Source of the DNA: Carettochelys insculpta
Taxonomy: Eukaryota > Chordata > Testudines > Carettochelyidae
Length of the DNA: 64,000 bases
Direction of reading: 5' to 3'
Assembly: GCF_033958435.1 (NCBI RefSeq)
Contig: NC_134137.1
Location: 63,256,001-63,320,000 of the forward strand
The notes under the pieces were generated by a model. It worked only from the letters and a program-made list of their open reading frames with translations, was not told where the DNA came from and ran no database searches. The position numbers and the translations under genes are program-made. Below are positions 46,301-56,230 of this stretch, piece after piece (position 1 is the first letter of the stretch; every line of letters starts with the position of its first letter).

Positions 46301-49300
46301 TGATTTCAGGGTGTTTCACAAATTATACATTGCTGGAAACAGACATGTATGGAGTGGAGAGTGACTCCCATCTGGCACGAGTACAGTGCATGATAGTAAG
46401 AGGAAAAGAGGAGAGAAGCTGAGTTAAGTACACTATGGCAGGTCCCTACTATTACAAAATATGCTCTGGCGTCTTAGAACCAGCTTCAGTGTGGACACTA
46501 AAAGTCTCCTATTAGAGATCCACCTAGCTCTTAATACATTTTCTCATCAGCAGGTGTCAGTGTACTGTAAAAAGTAGATTTCGTGGAAATTAGTCTGCCT
46601 CACAAGGTTGAAAAAACTTGGTTGACTTTTGAGATATTTGAATCTGTAGCTGTAGAATTAATACATTGCAGTCCAGATCCTTCTGTTCAGCTATTTGTGA
46701 CAATGTCCTGAACAAACTTTCTGGAATTGAGGTAAATAGTATTGAGTTAGTTTGAATCCCTTTTGGGGTTCACGCTGTTAAAAACACAATGGCATATGTA
46801 TTGTTGTGGAATTGTATGTCATTCCTCTGGGAGGAGGGGGCTACTGATGCCACTCTTCTGTTTGTTGGTCCTGTCAAGGAAATGGGCGTGCATACTAGAT
46901 GAAACTGGATTCACCAAGGAATAACAGACAAAGAGAGGATTTTTTAGATCGTCTGGTTTAAAACAGTTTATGGTCTTCCTGTTCCAGCAGCTGGACAGGA
47001 CCTCTAGTATATAGAGGGCCCCTATGCTTAAAGAAGGGTTGGAAACACTTAGCCTACGGAGGCCCCATAAAACTACGTGAAACCACAAGGAAACTCTTTG
47101 GGTTGTACACTGAATGACTGCTCCTGTCAGAGACCTTGTTATGATTGGGATGATCTCCGGTCAGCTTATCAGCATGTGGGTAGGTTCTTTTATTGCTGTT
47201 CTTTTTTTCTCCCTAGTACTCCTAACAAGAATAAATAGGCTTGTATAGGAAGAACTGTGTGATACCTTAAAACTGTGGACAGTTACTTAGTATCTGAAAA
47301 GAAAGCAAACAAGCCTGTTGAGGCAACTTGTCTCTGTTGGGAATGACACAGTAAAGGCAGGGAACATGGAGAACCTGGTCAGAAGGGAGAGACCAGTATC
47401 TCCACTCAAAAGTTGATGACCAGAGGAGTGTGAAGCCTTGAGTGGGGTTTTTCTTGCTGCTCACATAGGTGCAGTTGCCCTGAACTGTGGCACTATCCTC
47501 TGTGCCAGTGGTCCCCAACCTTTTTATGCGCAAGATCGTTTTTGGAATTTAAGGTCAACCTTAGATCCACTGTGTCCCTTCCCTGAGGTCGCAACCCACT
47601 AACTCTATCGTGTCCCACCTTTTTCCCCCGTAGCTTGCTCTCCCCCACTCTTAACTGACTTTTACTGAGCTGGGGCAGAGGAGTTGGGTTGCAGGAGGGG
47701 ATATGTGTGATGACTCTGGGATGGGGGGGTCAGGTCTGGGATTTGGGGTACAGGAGGAGGTGTGCGGGGCTGGCTGTGGGAGAAGGCTCAGGGCTAGGGG
47801 TGCAGGAGTTGGGTGGAGTGCTGGCTGTGGAAGGGCATGTCAGGCTGGGATCTGGGGTGCCCCAGGGGGTACAGGGTGCTGGTTCTGGGAAGAGGGGTTA
47901 GGGCTGGGGCAATAGAACAGGAGGGGGTGCTGGATCTGGGAGGGGCCTGGGCGGTGGCTGTTGTGCAGGCTCCCACAGGGTGGCACTGGTAGCAGCTCCA
48001 GGTTGGTGCTGTCGTGAGGCCAAGGCAGACTCCCTGCCTGTCCTGTTCCCACTTAGAGCCCTGTGTGGTTACCAATGTCTGCCTGCAGGTAGATAGTCGA
48101 TATCCACTGATCAGCAGGGCTCTGCTCTCAGGAGACACGGCGGCCAAAGGAGTGGAGCGCAGTACTGCTGCTCCCAGGAGCCAGCACCTTGCACTCGCAG
48201 CTCCTCCCAGCTATGAGTATGTCCTGTTCCCAGCCCTGCCACCAGTGGAGCTCTACAAGTAGCGTTCTCTGTCAGCTTAGCACTTAGGCAGCACCCCAGA
48301 GAAAGTCAAATTCCGGCCAGCTGATTAGCAGATTTCCCACAGCTGGCAGTATGTGTTTCTTCTGGTGGTGCACAAACCACGTTCATTGGTGCACACAACA
48401 AAATTTATTATGCACATAGATGGACATAAATTAGAGGCAACATTGTCTGTGACCCCCGACAGGAGAGGTGGCTGGCTGCAGAGCTGGGGTGGTACAGCTG
48501 CATTGCTGGGAGCAGCTGCCAGTGCTGGCACTGGCTCATGGGAGTGGCAGCATCATGCTCCTCTCCTTTGGCCGCAGTGTCTCTTGGGAGCAGAGCAGAT
48601 TGGCAGATACCTGTGTCTATCATTGGGTAGACATTTGTGTCTGCGCAGGGCTCTGTGTGCCACTCCCTGAAGGGGCCTACAAGTTCTTTTGGCCCCAAGA
48701 ATGGTGGGCAGGGGTCTTTGTGTGCTGCCCCTCTCTGTTGACACACCCCCATCAGCTCCTATTGGCCAGTTTCCTGTTCCCAGCCAATAGGGAATGTGGG
48801 GGGTGGTGCTTGTAGGCAGGAGCAGCACAAGGAGACTCCTGCCTCTCCCGACTACTCGCCACACATACAGAGCTGCGCTGGCAGCAGGGGGCTGGGGCAG
48901 ACAGGGAGCCTGCCAAATGCTGACTGTGAACAACTGGGAGAATCTGCAGAGCGACCAGTCAGTGACCACTGCTTTGTGTGATGCCTGCATATTGGGGATA
49001 CCCTTGAGGTTCTGCTACAGTGTTACACTGTTGCTCTCTATTTGGAATATCAAAGTGTTAGTTTTAGATTAATTATCAAGTCAGGCAATTTCCCGAGTGT
49101 ATGAGCCTGTGTCTCCCATGTTAACTTTTTTCCTTTTTTACAGGTGCTATTTCATCAGAAGAAATAATCAAATATGCCCACAGGATTAGTGCCAGCAATG
49201 CTGTTTGTGCTCCTCTGACGTGGGTACCAGGTAAATGTCACGTTTGACAAATGAGCTGCATGCATGAGTTTGTCATGGCATGGAAGTGTCCTCTGATATT

Positions 49301-51721
49301 AATACAGCAGCAAAGATTAACGATCATCATTTAATATTTGCTTGGATTTTGTAGAGCTTTCCATTATTTAAAAAAAAAAACTTTTTTTTTTTTGCTTGAG
49401 ATACTTTTTTTTCCTTGTTGAATACCTTGGAGTAAAATTTAGTGGACATTTTAGAGGTGCTTTTGAGATAGCTACAAAATTCACAATGTATGGATTCCAT
49501 TGATCAGTTGCTAGTGTATGTCCTCCACTGGATCCCTGTTTTCTGTGGGGTCCAATTCAACGTCTTGGCCCTAATTAAATCTGTTAATGGGTCAGAACTA
49601 AGTTATATTAAGCACTGTCTTTCCATTCACATTTCTCTGAGACCACTGCATTCCTCAGGGATGTGGAAACTACAAAGACATATTCAGCGATGGGCCTTGG
49701 TATCTGGAACCAGCCCTCCTGCAGCGGATCAGAATATACTTTACTGAAGAGCAGGGCCAAGAACTAAATGAAGTCTTGTTAATAGTAGAGATGAGAACAG
49801 AGAGATGTCATTTGAAATGAGTTTCTTGTGTACTTCTTTAGCTAAGCTTCAATAAACAAATGTAAATGGAGATTATATTTGGTTTTAATTGCTAACAGAA
49901 CAGGTGTGCGTCCTATGGCTGATGTAAACAATCAACACAGTTTTCTGTTTAAAAAGTGTTACAGGAAAACACTAGCACCTGTAGGCTGATAGTTACCTTG
50001 CAGATGTTAGCTTTGTTTTTAATTATATAAAACAACTTGTTTTTAAGGGGATCCACGTAGGCCATATCCTACAGATCTGGAGATGAGGAGTGGCCTTTTG
50101 GGTCAGATGAACAACCCACCCACAAATGGAGTTAATGGACACTTGCCAGGGGATGCACTTGCAGCAGGCAGATTGCCAGGTAATGGAAGTATGCAGATAT
50201 TTATGTAATGAATCAAAGAAATGCCATAATCATAATTATGAATTAATTCACTTTCCAAGTCTCCCTCAGTAATACCAAGTCAGAACTAAAACAGCTGAAC
50301 ATTCTGGCTGACACGGTTCTGTGTCACTAAGGGACTGGTAAACAAAGTAAGCCATTTGAAAGGGTGGCACAGGAATATAGAAGAACAAGAAACAATGTGT
50401 TCTGTTTGTCCCACTGCTAAGTCAAATTGAGATAACTGAGTCGTATTGGTGAATCGGTGGGAAAATTTCATTTATGAAAGGGGGAATGTGAAGACTTTCA
50501 AGCTTCCAATCCATTTCTGTGTAATTTCTAATTATTTTAAAATCATGCACTAAAATACAGAAAATTTTCAGGAGCAAGATACTGTATTCTTAGACTTTTC
50601 CCCCTTTAATTTATATCCTGTATCAATCTGTACAGTAACCCTACATGGTCAGAAGCTCCAGATCTACAACTGGTGAACTCATATTTACCACTCAAGATAA
50701 ACTCTTATTGACAAAGCCAATTTAAATACTGTGGTGTTTTAATACTTTAATTATTGAAATTGCTAGTAACAGTGATCTCACTGGGATTATCTTGAAAGCT
50801 AGACTGTCCTCTGGTTTAAAAATACTAACAGGGAACTAAGAATGCAGTGGATTAATTATACTGAGTGACAGCTGGCTTTTAACCTTTCCAGTTGATTAAA
50901 GGAGAACAAAATTCTATATTGGACTAAAACAGATCTTTCACTTCTTGTCTACTTGTAGTTATGAAAAAATTGTTTTCAAATGTCTGTGACAGTAGGAGAC
51001 AGCTAAAAACAAAAGTATTGCAGGCATTCTAGAGAAAAAATGTATTTGTATAAATACTGGACTGGAAGCCAGAAATTCAGTCCTAATCCTGGCTGTGAAG
51101 CCTTGGCATGTAAGTTAGCCTGTGTCCTGAGAGGTGAAATACAGATAAGGTTCATTCATTTCTCAGCAGTCTTGGGAGGGCTAGCTAATACTTGAACAGC
51201 AATCTGGAGATCTGAAGCATTGTGCAAACATTATTTTGATCACAGTAATTTAAAAATATCAAAATAGAGAAGGGTGGATCCTGTTCTAGCAAAATAGAAC
51301 CTCTGATGGAACTGGTCTTACAGTGGCTGAATGGCTCATTTACAAGAGACTTTTCAGCTGCCAAGTGAACTGTGCAGGTACGTTGTTTAAAAAGTCAAGA
51401 ATGAGGATGGAGAGAATAGCTTGGCACTGAAAACAAAATTTTTGAAAATGCTTTAAAAGTATATGCAGCTGCACCTGTTTATAGATGCCTGGGTTTCTCC
51501 ATTTAAAAAGGCTCATGTTCATAAAGCATTGTTGTATTTATTTTTCAGATGTGCTTGCCCCTCAATATCCCTGGCAGTCGAGTGATATCTCAATGAACAT
51601 GCTACCTCCTAATCATAGCAATGACTTTATGTTGGAGCCTCCAGGGCACAATAAAGAAAATGAGGACGATGTAGAACCTATGTCAACAGACTCTTCAAGC
51701 AGTAGTAGTGACTCGGATTGA
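34034..51721 (+). CDS. MED4: Mediator of RNA polymerase II transcription subunit 4
   Basis: MED4 is a subunit of the Mediator middle module, linking transcription factors to RNA polymerase II in the nucleus. Seven coding exons join in frame: 34034-34110, 38382-38448, 43951-44121, 45601-45658, 49144-49230, 50048-50179 and 51549-51721 (TGA). All introns are GT-AG. The 765 nt give 254 residues; human MED4 has 270, the shortening being in the poorly conserved N-terminus. Recognisable blocks are [18 protein letters not shown] in exon 1 and the helical [20 protein letters not shown] (exon 3), which forms the coiled coil. Also seen are [20 protein letters not shown] (exon 5), [11 protein letters not shown] (exon 6), and the acidic, Ser-rich C-terminus ending SDSD. 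I chose the ATG at 34034 for its context in the CpG island and its match to family N-termini. The introns hold many mobile elements. No defect was seen. Confidence 0.96.
34506..34737. mobile_element. Head-to-head pair of Penelope-like tails (subfamily D) in MED4 intron 1
   Basis: The reversed tail at 34508-34640 ('ggcggccgtgttagtctac', 'agcagacatgtagcac') meets the forward tail at 34640-34735 ('aataaatcgtttttgttag', 'gtgctacacttccgctgc') without a spacer. On the - strand CTGATGA is followed by GTGGG/CCCAC with a six-base insertion before the stem. The pair can fold into one long hairpin. It lies about 400 bases after MED4 exon 1. Confidence 0.7.
35700..37430 (+). mobile_element. Degraded CR1 LINE (reverse transcriptase and 3' tail)
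   Basis: Frames on the + strand spell typical CR1 reverse transcriptase blocks in order. HPRILKEW and [19 protein letters not shown] (36000) come first. [20 protein letters not shown] and [15 protein letters not shown] (36160-36320) follow, then a stop at 36405. [28 protein letters not shown] (36650-36700), [14 protein letters not shown] and [10 protein letters not shown] complete the series. Frameshifts and stops interrupt it, so it is inactive. The 3' tail reads 'ggactcgatgacctcagtct' and ends in 'gttctatgattct', the CR1 hallmark. It sits in MED4 intron 1 in the gene's orientation and is 5' truncated. Confidence 0.9.
38090..38216. mobile_element. Fragment of the palindromic Harbinger-type MITE
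   Basis: The words 'ccctttcaaaaagggccc', 'gtctggacaagc', 'tgctgaatatgcatttcg' and 'cttcattagta' match the right arm of 20828-21263 with divergence. It ends about 165 bases before MED4 exon 2. Confidence 0.55.
38551..39303. mobile_element. Penelope-like element (subfamily C), inverted-tail insertion in MED4 intron 2
   Basis: A reversed tail opens the element ('cactaacaattttattatgg', motif at 38594-38629), and a + tail closes it ('gcaactgatgaaagcttatg', 'aaggtgccaccagagtcc'). Between them, mirrored copies of the coding end meet near 38805 ('gacagtacatggc' / 'gactgtgtctatgcaatag'). The + copy keeps traces of the GIY-YIG region, such as aataaatggatacaaatc and the EIAELYN-like reading. It is heavily decayed, and the forward tail has lost the second hairpin. 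Confidence 0.65.
40825..41506. mobile_element. Harbinger-type non-autonomous element with CTT target duplication
   Basis: The ends GGCTACGTCTACACGTG and, reversed, GGCCGCGTCTACACGTG are flanked by CTT at 40822-40824 and 41507-41509. The right part is nearly the same as the right end of the 29874-32385 element ('caacccctcagctgatggcc', 'atttcgatgttgcgggacgc'). This element is therefore an internally deleted relative. It lies in MED4 intron 2. Confidence 0.75.
41798..42553. mobile_element. Penelope-like element (subfamily B) with GIY-YIG coding region in both orientations
   Basis: The - half (42036-41798) encodes [17 protein letters not shown], then [17 protein letters not shown] and [10 protein letters not shown]. 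The + half (42039-42400) starts at the same [19 protein letters not shown] and runs on through [31 protein letters not shown] and a [12 protein letters not shown] end. The Cys cluster followed by the YIGQTG core is the GIY-YIG nuclease region at the C-terminus of Penelope proteins. The 3' tail with a hammerhead-like motif is at 42474-42511. No reverse transcriptase is present. It lies in MED4 intron 2. Confidence 0.8.
43082..43295. mobile_element. hAT-like MITE in MED4 intron 2
   Basis: The ends TAGGGGTGCACAAAGC and, reversed, CAGGGGCAAGCAAACTT form short inverted termini. The 8-bp flanks (TCCTACTG / TTCTAGCT) match only in part. It is GC-rich inside and non-coding. Confidence 0.4.
43573..43926 (+). 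other. Unexplained 117-codon open frame next to MED4 exon 3
   Basis: An ATG-initiated frame rich in Cys, Tyr and Phe runs to TAA and ends 24 bases before MED4 exon 3. I recognise no family. It shows no in-frame link to the exon, because a stop and then the polypyrimidine-poor acceptor CTGACAG intervene. Chance is the simplest explanation, though the length is unusual for AT-rich intron DNA. Confidence 0.2.
47506..48971. mobile_element. hAT-like non-autonomous element in MED4 intron 4
   Basis: The left end CAGTGGTCCCCAACC and the reversed right end CAGTGGTCACTGACT are inverted termini. The 8-bp flanks CTCTGTGC (47498-47505) and CTTTGTGT (48972-48979) match at six positions, the differences being C to T. 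The body has a G-rich degenerate repeat at 47680-47960. A probable second MITE end, 'ttagaggcaacattg', lies at 48350-48445. No transposase was seen. Confidence 0.55.
49480..49770 (+). mobile_element. Possible ancient LINE (L2/CR1-like) remnant in MED4 intron 5
   Basis: A frame reads [24 protein letters not shown], later [10 protein letters not shown]. This resembles the LHWLPV..R..FKVL.L..KALNG .. LRSS blocks near the C-terminus of several LINE reverse transcriptases. The similarity is judged by eye only and the rest of the element is absent. Confidence 0.4.
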
Positions 51722-51910
51722 ATACTGAACAGGGACAACACCCCAACCAAATAGACTTTTAGTTCCTCTGCTGAAAGCAGGTTGGACGCTGTTCATCAAA
51801 AGCTTCAATGCCAGCCTGATATGGTGGCTTCACTGTGACAAAGACTGTTTAGATCTAGGATGTCAGTTTTAAAATTATGAACTCTTTGTTCCTCTATCCA
51901 CTGGGTGCTC

Positions 51911-51916
51911 AATAAA
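51911..51916 (+). terminator. MED4: Proximal polyadenylation signal of MED4
   Basis: AATAAA lies 190 bases after the MED4 stop codon. A second signal further on gives a longer 3' untranslated region, so alternative polyadenylation is possible. Confidence 0.55.
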
Positions 51917-52278
51917 AACAAGCAAAAATTGGTGGTAACTTTTTGCTGTAGAGAGCTTTGCTAGATTTCCAGGGATTGTGTTCTTTGTAAACTATATATT
52001 TTTAATATGCATTAGCCAAACTTAAGTTTCTGGAAGGAAGCTGTAAGGGGAATCCCCTTTTATGTTTGTTAACTTCTGTCTTTTGATAATAGCCTTTCTT
52101 TTAAGGCACATAGGTATGTACAGCTGTGTAGATTTTAAAAGTTGTCTGCTTTGTTAGCTACTGCCAGAACTCAAGTGTTTGGTCATCTTGTGTGTTATGA
52201 GAAAAAATTGCGATGTAACAATAAGCTGTTATACAAAAATATTTTTGTAATTATTGTACTAATAGTGAATTTGTTATA

Positions 52279-52284
52279 AATAAA
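52279..52284 (+). terminator. MED4: Distal polyadenylation signal of MED4
   Basis: AATAAA is followed within 30 bases by T-rich sequence, and the AT-rich 3' untranslated region ends here. Cleavage is expected near 52300. The hAT element starting at 52386 lies just outside. Confidence 0.65.
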
Positions 52285-52385
52285 AACTCCTCAATTTTGA
52301 TATACTTTTGCATTTCAACTAACAGAATTTAATCTTGGACTAGCTTCTCTGCCTATCATGTCTCCAAAGTAGAAAACCCCTCTAC

Positions 52386-53292
52386 CAGGGGTTGGCGACC
52401 TGCAGCTTCGAAGACACGTGGCTTTAAGGAGTCATTTGTGGCTCCAGATGCTGCCACTGTTGACTCCTCTTGCAGCTCCCTGCCTTGTTGCTGAAACAGT
52501 GGAACTAAATTTAGTTGGTTTAAAAGGCTGACACGGCAGAGGGAGGGATCTGGCCCTTAAACTAACTGAATGTAGTTCCACTGTCAGCGGTGGCAGGGCA
52601 GGGATCTGCCCACGCTGCAGGTGGGGGAAATGCTAAGCCTGCAGGAGTGCTGGGAGCGGTGGCCGAGTCTGCTCTTGTGGAACTGTATAGCCCTGCTGGG
52701 GGGGTGGCTGCAGAGCTGACCGAGCAGTTCTGCCTCCTGCTGGCTGAGCGCAAGTGCGCACGCCAGTACAATGGGCATCTGCAGTTCAATCTGTACAGGA
52801 TCTTCTGTAAGAAGGGCAAGGGGCTGTCTCGCGTGCAGCTGGAGGGACTTGTTGGCTAAAGTGGATTAATTGTGGAGATGGGGGGGGGGCAGGTTTGGGG
52901 CTGAGGGGTGGATTTGGGCACTGAGGTGGGTAAAGCCTGGAAATGTGGGGTGGCTTTGTGGGCTTGGCGGGGGGGTAGAGCCTGAAAATCGAGGGGCGGG
53001 GGAGGGGTTGATGTGAACATTGCTCCTTCCTGCTTAAGACCCTATCCCCAGGCACAGTGCTTTTTCCTTTTCTTCATTTGCTCTCTAACACAGGATGAAA
53101 ATAACTTAACCCTTCTAACTGGTACAAATCATAGTGTGTGCACTGTTCTTAGAATGGGGGTCACAAAAAGTATGCTTTGACATGACTTGTTAGGGACTGT
53201 CTCATATTCACATGCACTGTGGCTCTTGAAGTATTGATTTTGTAATTGAATTTGAAAAAATGGCTCTTCTCACTAGTTTGGTTGCAGACCCC
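52386..53292. mobile_element. hAT-like element downstream of MED4
   Basis: The left end CAGGGGTTGGCGACCTGCAG and the reversed right end CCAGGGGTCTGCAACC are inverted termini about 0.9 kb apart. The GC-rich centre (52560-53000) has open frames with no recognised domain. The 8-bp flanks do not match convincingly. Confidence 0.5.
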
Positions 53293-53345
53293 TGGCCGAA
53301 CCAGCAGTTTCAACTCCCCCTCACTTGTGGTTCTTGAAAGTTTTG

Positions 53346-53620
53346 ACTGGGGCTATCAAACAACTAAAAAATTAATCTTGATTAATCATGTGATTATTAC
53401 AATTAAACAATAATAGAATACCATTTACTTATTTGTAGCTATTTTCTACATTTTTCAAGTATATTGATTTCAGTTACAGTCCCATAAAGTATACAGTGCT
53501 CACTGTATTTTTATTACAAATAATTGCACTGTGAAAAAACTTTTTTTTCAGTTCACCTAAATCAAGTACTACAGTGCCATCTTTTTGTCACAAAAGTTGC
53601 ACTTACAAATGTGGAATTAT
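53346..53620 (-). mobile_element. 3' end of the hAT transposon family seen at 19366-20331, reversed
   Basis: 'gggctatcaaacaac', 'ttaatcttgattaatca', 'acagtgctcactg' and 'tgcactgtgaaaa' match in reverse the AT-rich 3' region at 20040-20331. Only the untranslated end is present. Confidence 0.6.
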
Positions 53621-54320
53621 GTACCAGCAGAAGGTTGATGTTCTTTTTCGGTGGCTTGATTTCAGTACTTTACACACTAGTGTTGCTCTTTTAAGACTTC
53701 TGAAAGGATGCGCCAAGCCTCATCCCACTCAAGAGTTTGGAAGCAGGTGCTGTAGCAATCTTAAAACATCTCACAACAGACCTTCTTTGCATTTTTTCAA
53801 ACCTATAGTGAAGGTAGTCTTAAAATGAACACCACATACTGGGTTATCATTTGAGACTGTTATAACACAAAGTATATGGCAGAATGTGGGTAAAAGCACA
53901 GAGCAGGGGACATATAATTCTCTCAAAAATCTGATTACCTTGGGTAGCACAAGGCAGGGAAAATGAAGAGCCAACTGTCTCAGAGGATGATTTTTCTGTA
54001 GGCTATAACCATTATTCAAACCAGCTGATTTATTTTGTCAGCTGGGTGTTGGCTGCTGACAAATAAGGCTCTGAACACAGACGGTACAACCCCCCCCACA
54101 ATAAACTAGTATTTCCTTTTCTTGACTTGTTTGCTACTGTCAAAGGAGTAGATTACACAATTGGAAACTGTACATTAAAAAATAATCAGTCCAGAACAAA
54201 AGAGAGTTTGGGAGCATACTGGACTAGAATACTGTTTGGTGAGCAAATTAATTGCAAAGTTAAATGACACCTTTTCATAAAAATCTAGCACATTGTGATT
54301 ACAGTGGGTTTTCCTCTATT
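53621..54320. other. Gene-free intergenic sequence
   Basis: Nothing was recognised. Confidence 0.4.
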
Positions 54321-54322
54321 GC

Positions 54323-54440
54323 AGTGGCTCTCAAACTTGTTGACCCAGGCATGTCCCAGCCTGCTCAAAGTAAACCTCTTTGTGGACCACCAGCCAAGCA
54401 GTTATGATGACAAAATGTGTTTCTCTCTGAATTCCTTTAA
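54323..54440 (+). mobile_element. hAT (Charlie-like) terminus fragment
   Basis: CAGTGGCTCTCAAACTTGTTGACC is the kind of terminus seen in Charlie-type hAT elements. 'tgtggaccaccagccaagc' follows. The second terminus was not identified. (Motif shown in two overlapping parts: CAGTGGCTCTCAAACTT, then GTTGACC.). Confidence 0.45.
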
Positions 54441-54559
54441 TACTAAATTAGTCATCTTAGGCTACTGGAGCTATAATATAAAGGGGGGTGGATATAACCA
54501 GTAACAAAGGAAATATTATTGATTGAAATAAGTTGTGTGAGAATTACATGCCTGGGGAA

Positions 54560-56230
54560 ATAGGTGTAATTCAAATTTTAGGCAAATTGGGGTGGGTACA
54601 GGGCTGGGTGAATCCCCAGCAGCAACTGGGCTCTGGGAGCTGGCTGTGTGCAGCACTCAGCATCCTCTGCTCAGCCCCAGCCCAGCCCACTGCACCAGCC
54701 CCAGGAGATGGAAAAGGTGGCAGCGGCCCTGGTGCCCCCGTGCCCTCAGGCTCACTTACTTGGCTGCTGCCTCCTTTCCTCTGCTGGGAGAGACCCCACC
54801 CGCCCCGTGCTCTCACCAAGCCGAGCACTGGGGCTGCTCCGCTCCTGCAGGTGCTGTGCCATTAAAGGCTCTGCAGGGAGGCAGGGGGCCAGGCAGCTGT
54901 AGGGCACCAGAGATATTAGGGCTGCTCGGCATGGCTGGAGCAGGAGGCAGCTCCGCCCCTCCCATAACTTGCCCCACCCCCTGCCTGCAGGAGAAGATGG
55001 CCAGAGCTGCTGGCTGGAGAAGGAGGTGGCCCTGCCCCTCCGCTAACCTAGCCCCCACCACCCGCAAGGAGCACCAGAGCCACCAGCTGGAGCAGGAGTG
55101 CTGCAGCCCCCTCCAGCATTTGGCCACATGCCCTGTCTGCTGCACCCACCCATCTCCGACCCCAGAGTTGCAGCCCCCAGCAGCTGCAAGGTGGGAGCTG
55201 CCTCCTAAGGAGCTCCTCAGCCGGCCAGCAAGCATGCTGCTGGTGTGCAGGTCCCATGGGGGCAAGCGGCGAGGCAGCATTCAGGGAAGTAGGGTCCCCC
55301 AGACTTGACTCATGTTAATATAAAAAATGTGTAAGTCGAGTCTGGGCAAATCGGGGGTCTGCTGTAAACAGATTAAGCACTTCAACTTTTTGGTGTTAAT
55401 TTGCCAAACTGCATTTTAAATAACCTATTAGTTTGAAACAACAGGTTTCAATGTTTCCTTTATTTATGGAAGTGGGGGACTTTTTTTGGGTCTGCGACCA
55501 CCGATATACAGAAAAATCAGTTGGAGGCCACACAAGGGAGGCATCTCCCCAAAACAATCCAACCCATACTGATGTGCACCCCCCCCGCAACAACTGATAC
55601 ACCTCACCCCCTAGTGCACCAGCCCCATGGGGGGATAGGAGGCAGTGACCTAGCTTCAGCGCTTCCCACAGGCTAGATTAACTCTTTGGGGATCCAGGGG
55701 TAGATTTTGGGGGTCCAGGTAGTAGATTTTGTGAGCCACCTCCACATGCTATGGGGTGGGGCCAAAAAAGGGAGGGTTCAGTGTGTGAGGGGGTTGCTAG
55801 GGAGTGGGATAGGGTTGGGGGTCTGGAGGGAAGTAGGATGTGGCAGTGGGCTGGGAGTGGAGGTCGGTCTAGGAGGGAGAGTGCAGGAGCAGGCTGGGGG
55901 TGACGTGTCTGGCCAGGAGGGAAGATTCAGGAGCATGGGTGGATGCAGTGTCTGGCCAGGAGGGAGGTGCAGGAATGGGCTGAGGGGGTAGGGGTCCCTG
56001 GTTGGGTGTCAGGGGGGAATGGATGGGGTGAGAGACCAGGGAGGGAGGGAGGTGTAGGAGCAAGCTGGAGATGTGGGGGGTCTGGGCAGGAGCAGGCTGG
56101 GGGAGTTGAGGGTCTGGGTAGGAGACAGGTGCCAGAGCTGGATATGGGTGGAAGAACTGGGCGGGAGGGGTAGTGCATGAGGGGGGCTGAGGTTGGCCAT
56201 GAGAGGAATGGGAGGGGTCACTTACCTGCT
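54560..56230. repeat. GC-rich degenerate repeats between MED4 and NUDT15
   Basis: 54600-55310 is GC-rich, with frames open on both strands as expected from composition. It ends in 'gactcatgttaatat' and 'gcaaatcgggggtctgctg', a terminus-like stretch. 55790-56180 is a G-rich array with repeating 'gggggtctgg', 'ggagggaggtg' and 'caggagcaggctgg'. I infer bodies of non-autonomous DNA transposons. No coding evidence. Confidence 0.4.

Noticed and set aside
54592..55308. 238-codon frame downstream of MED4
   Set aside because: It lies in a GC-rich repeat block, the opposite strand is equally open, and the residues are low-complexity Pro/Ser/Ala/Gln.
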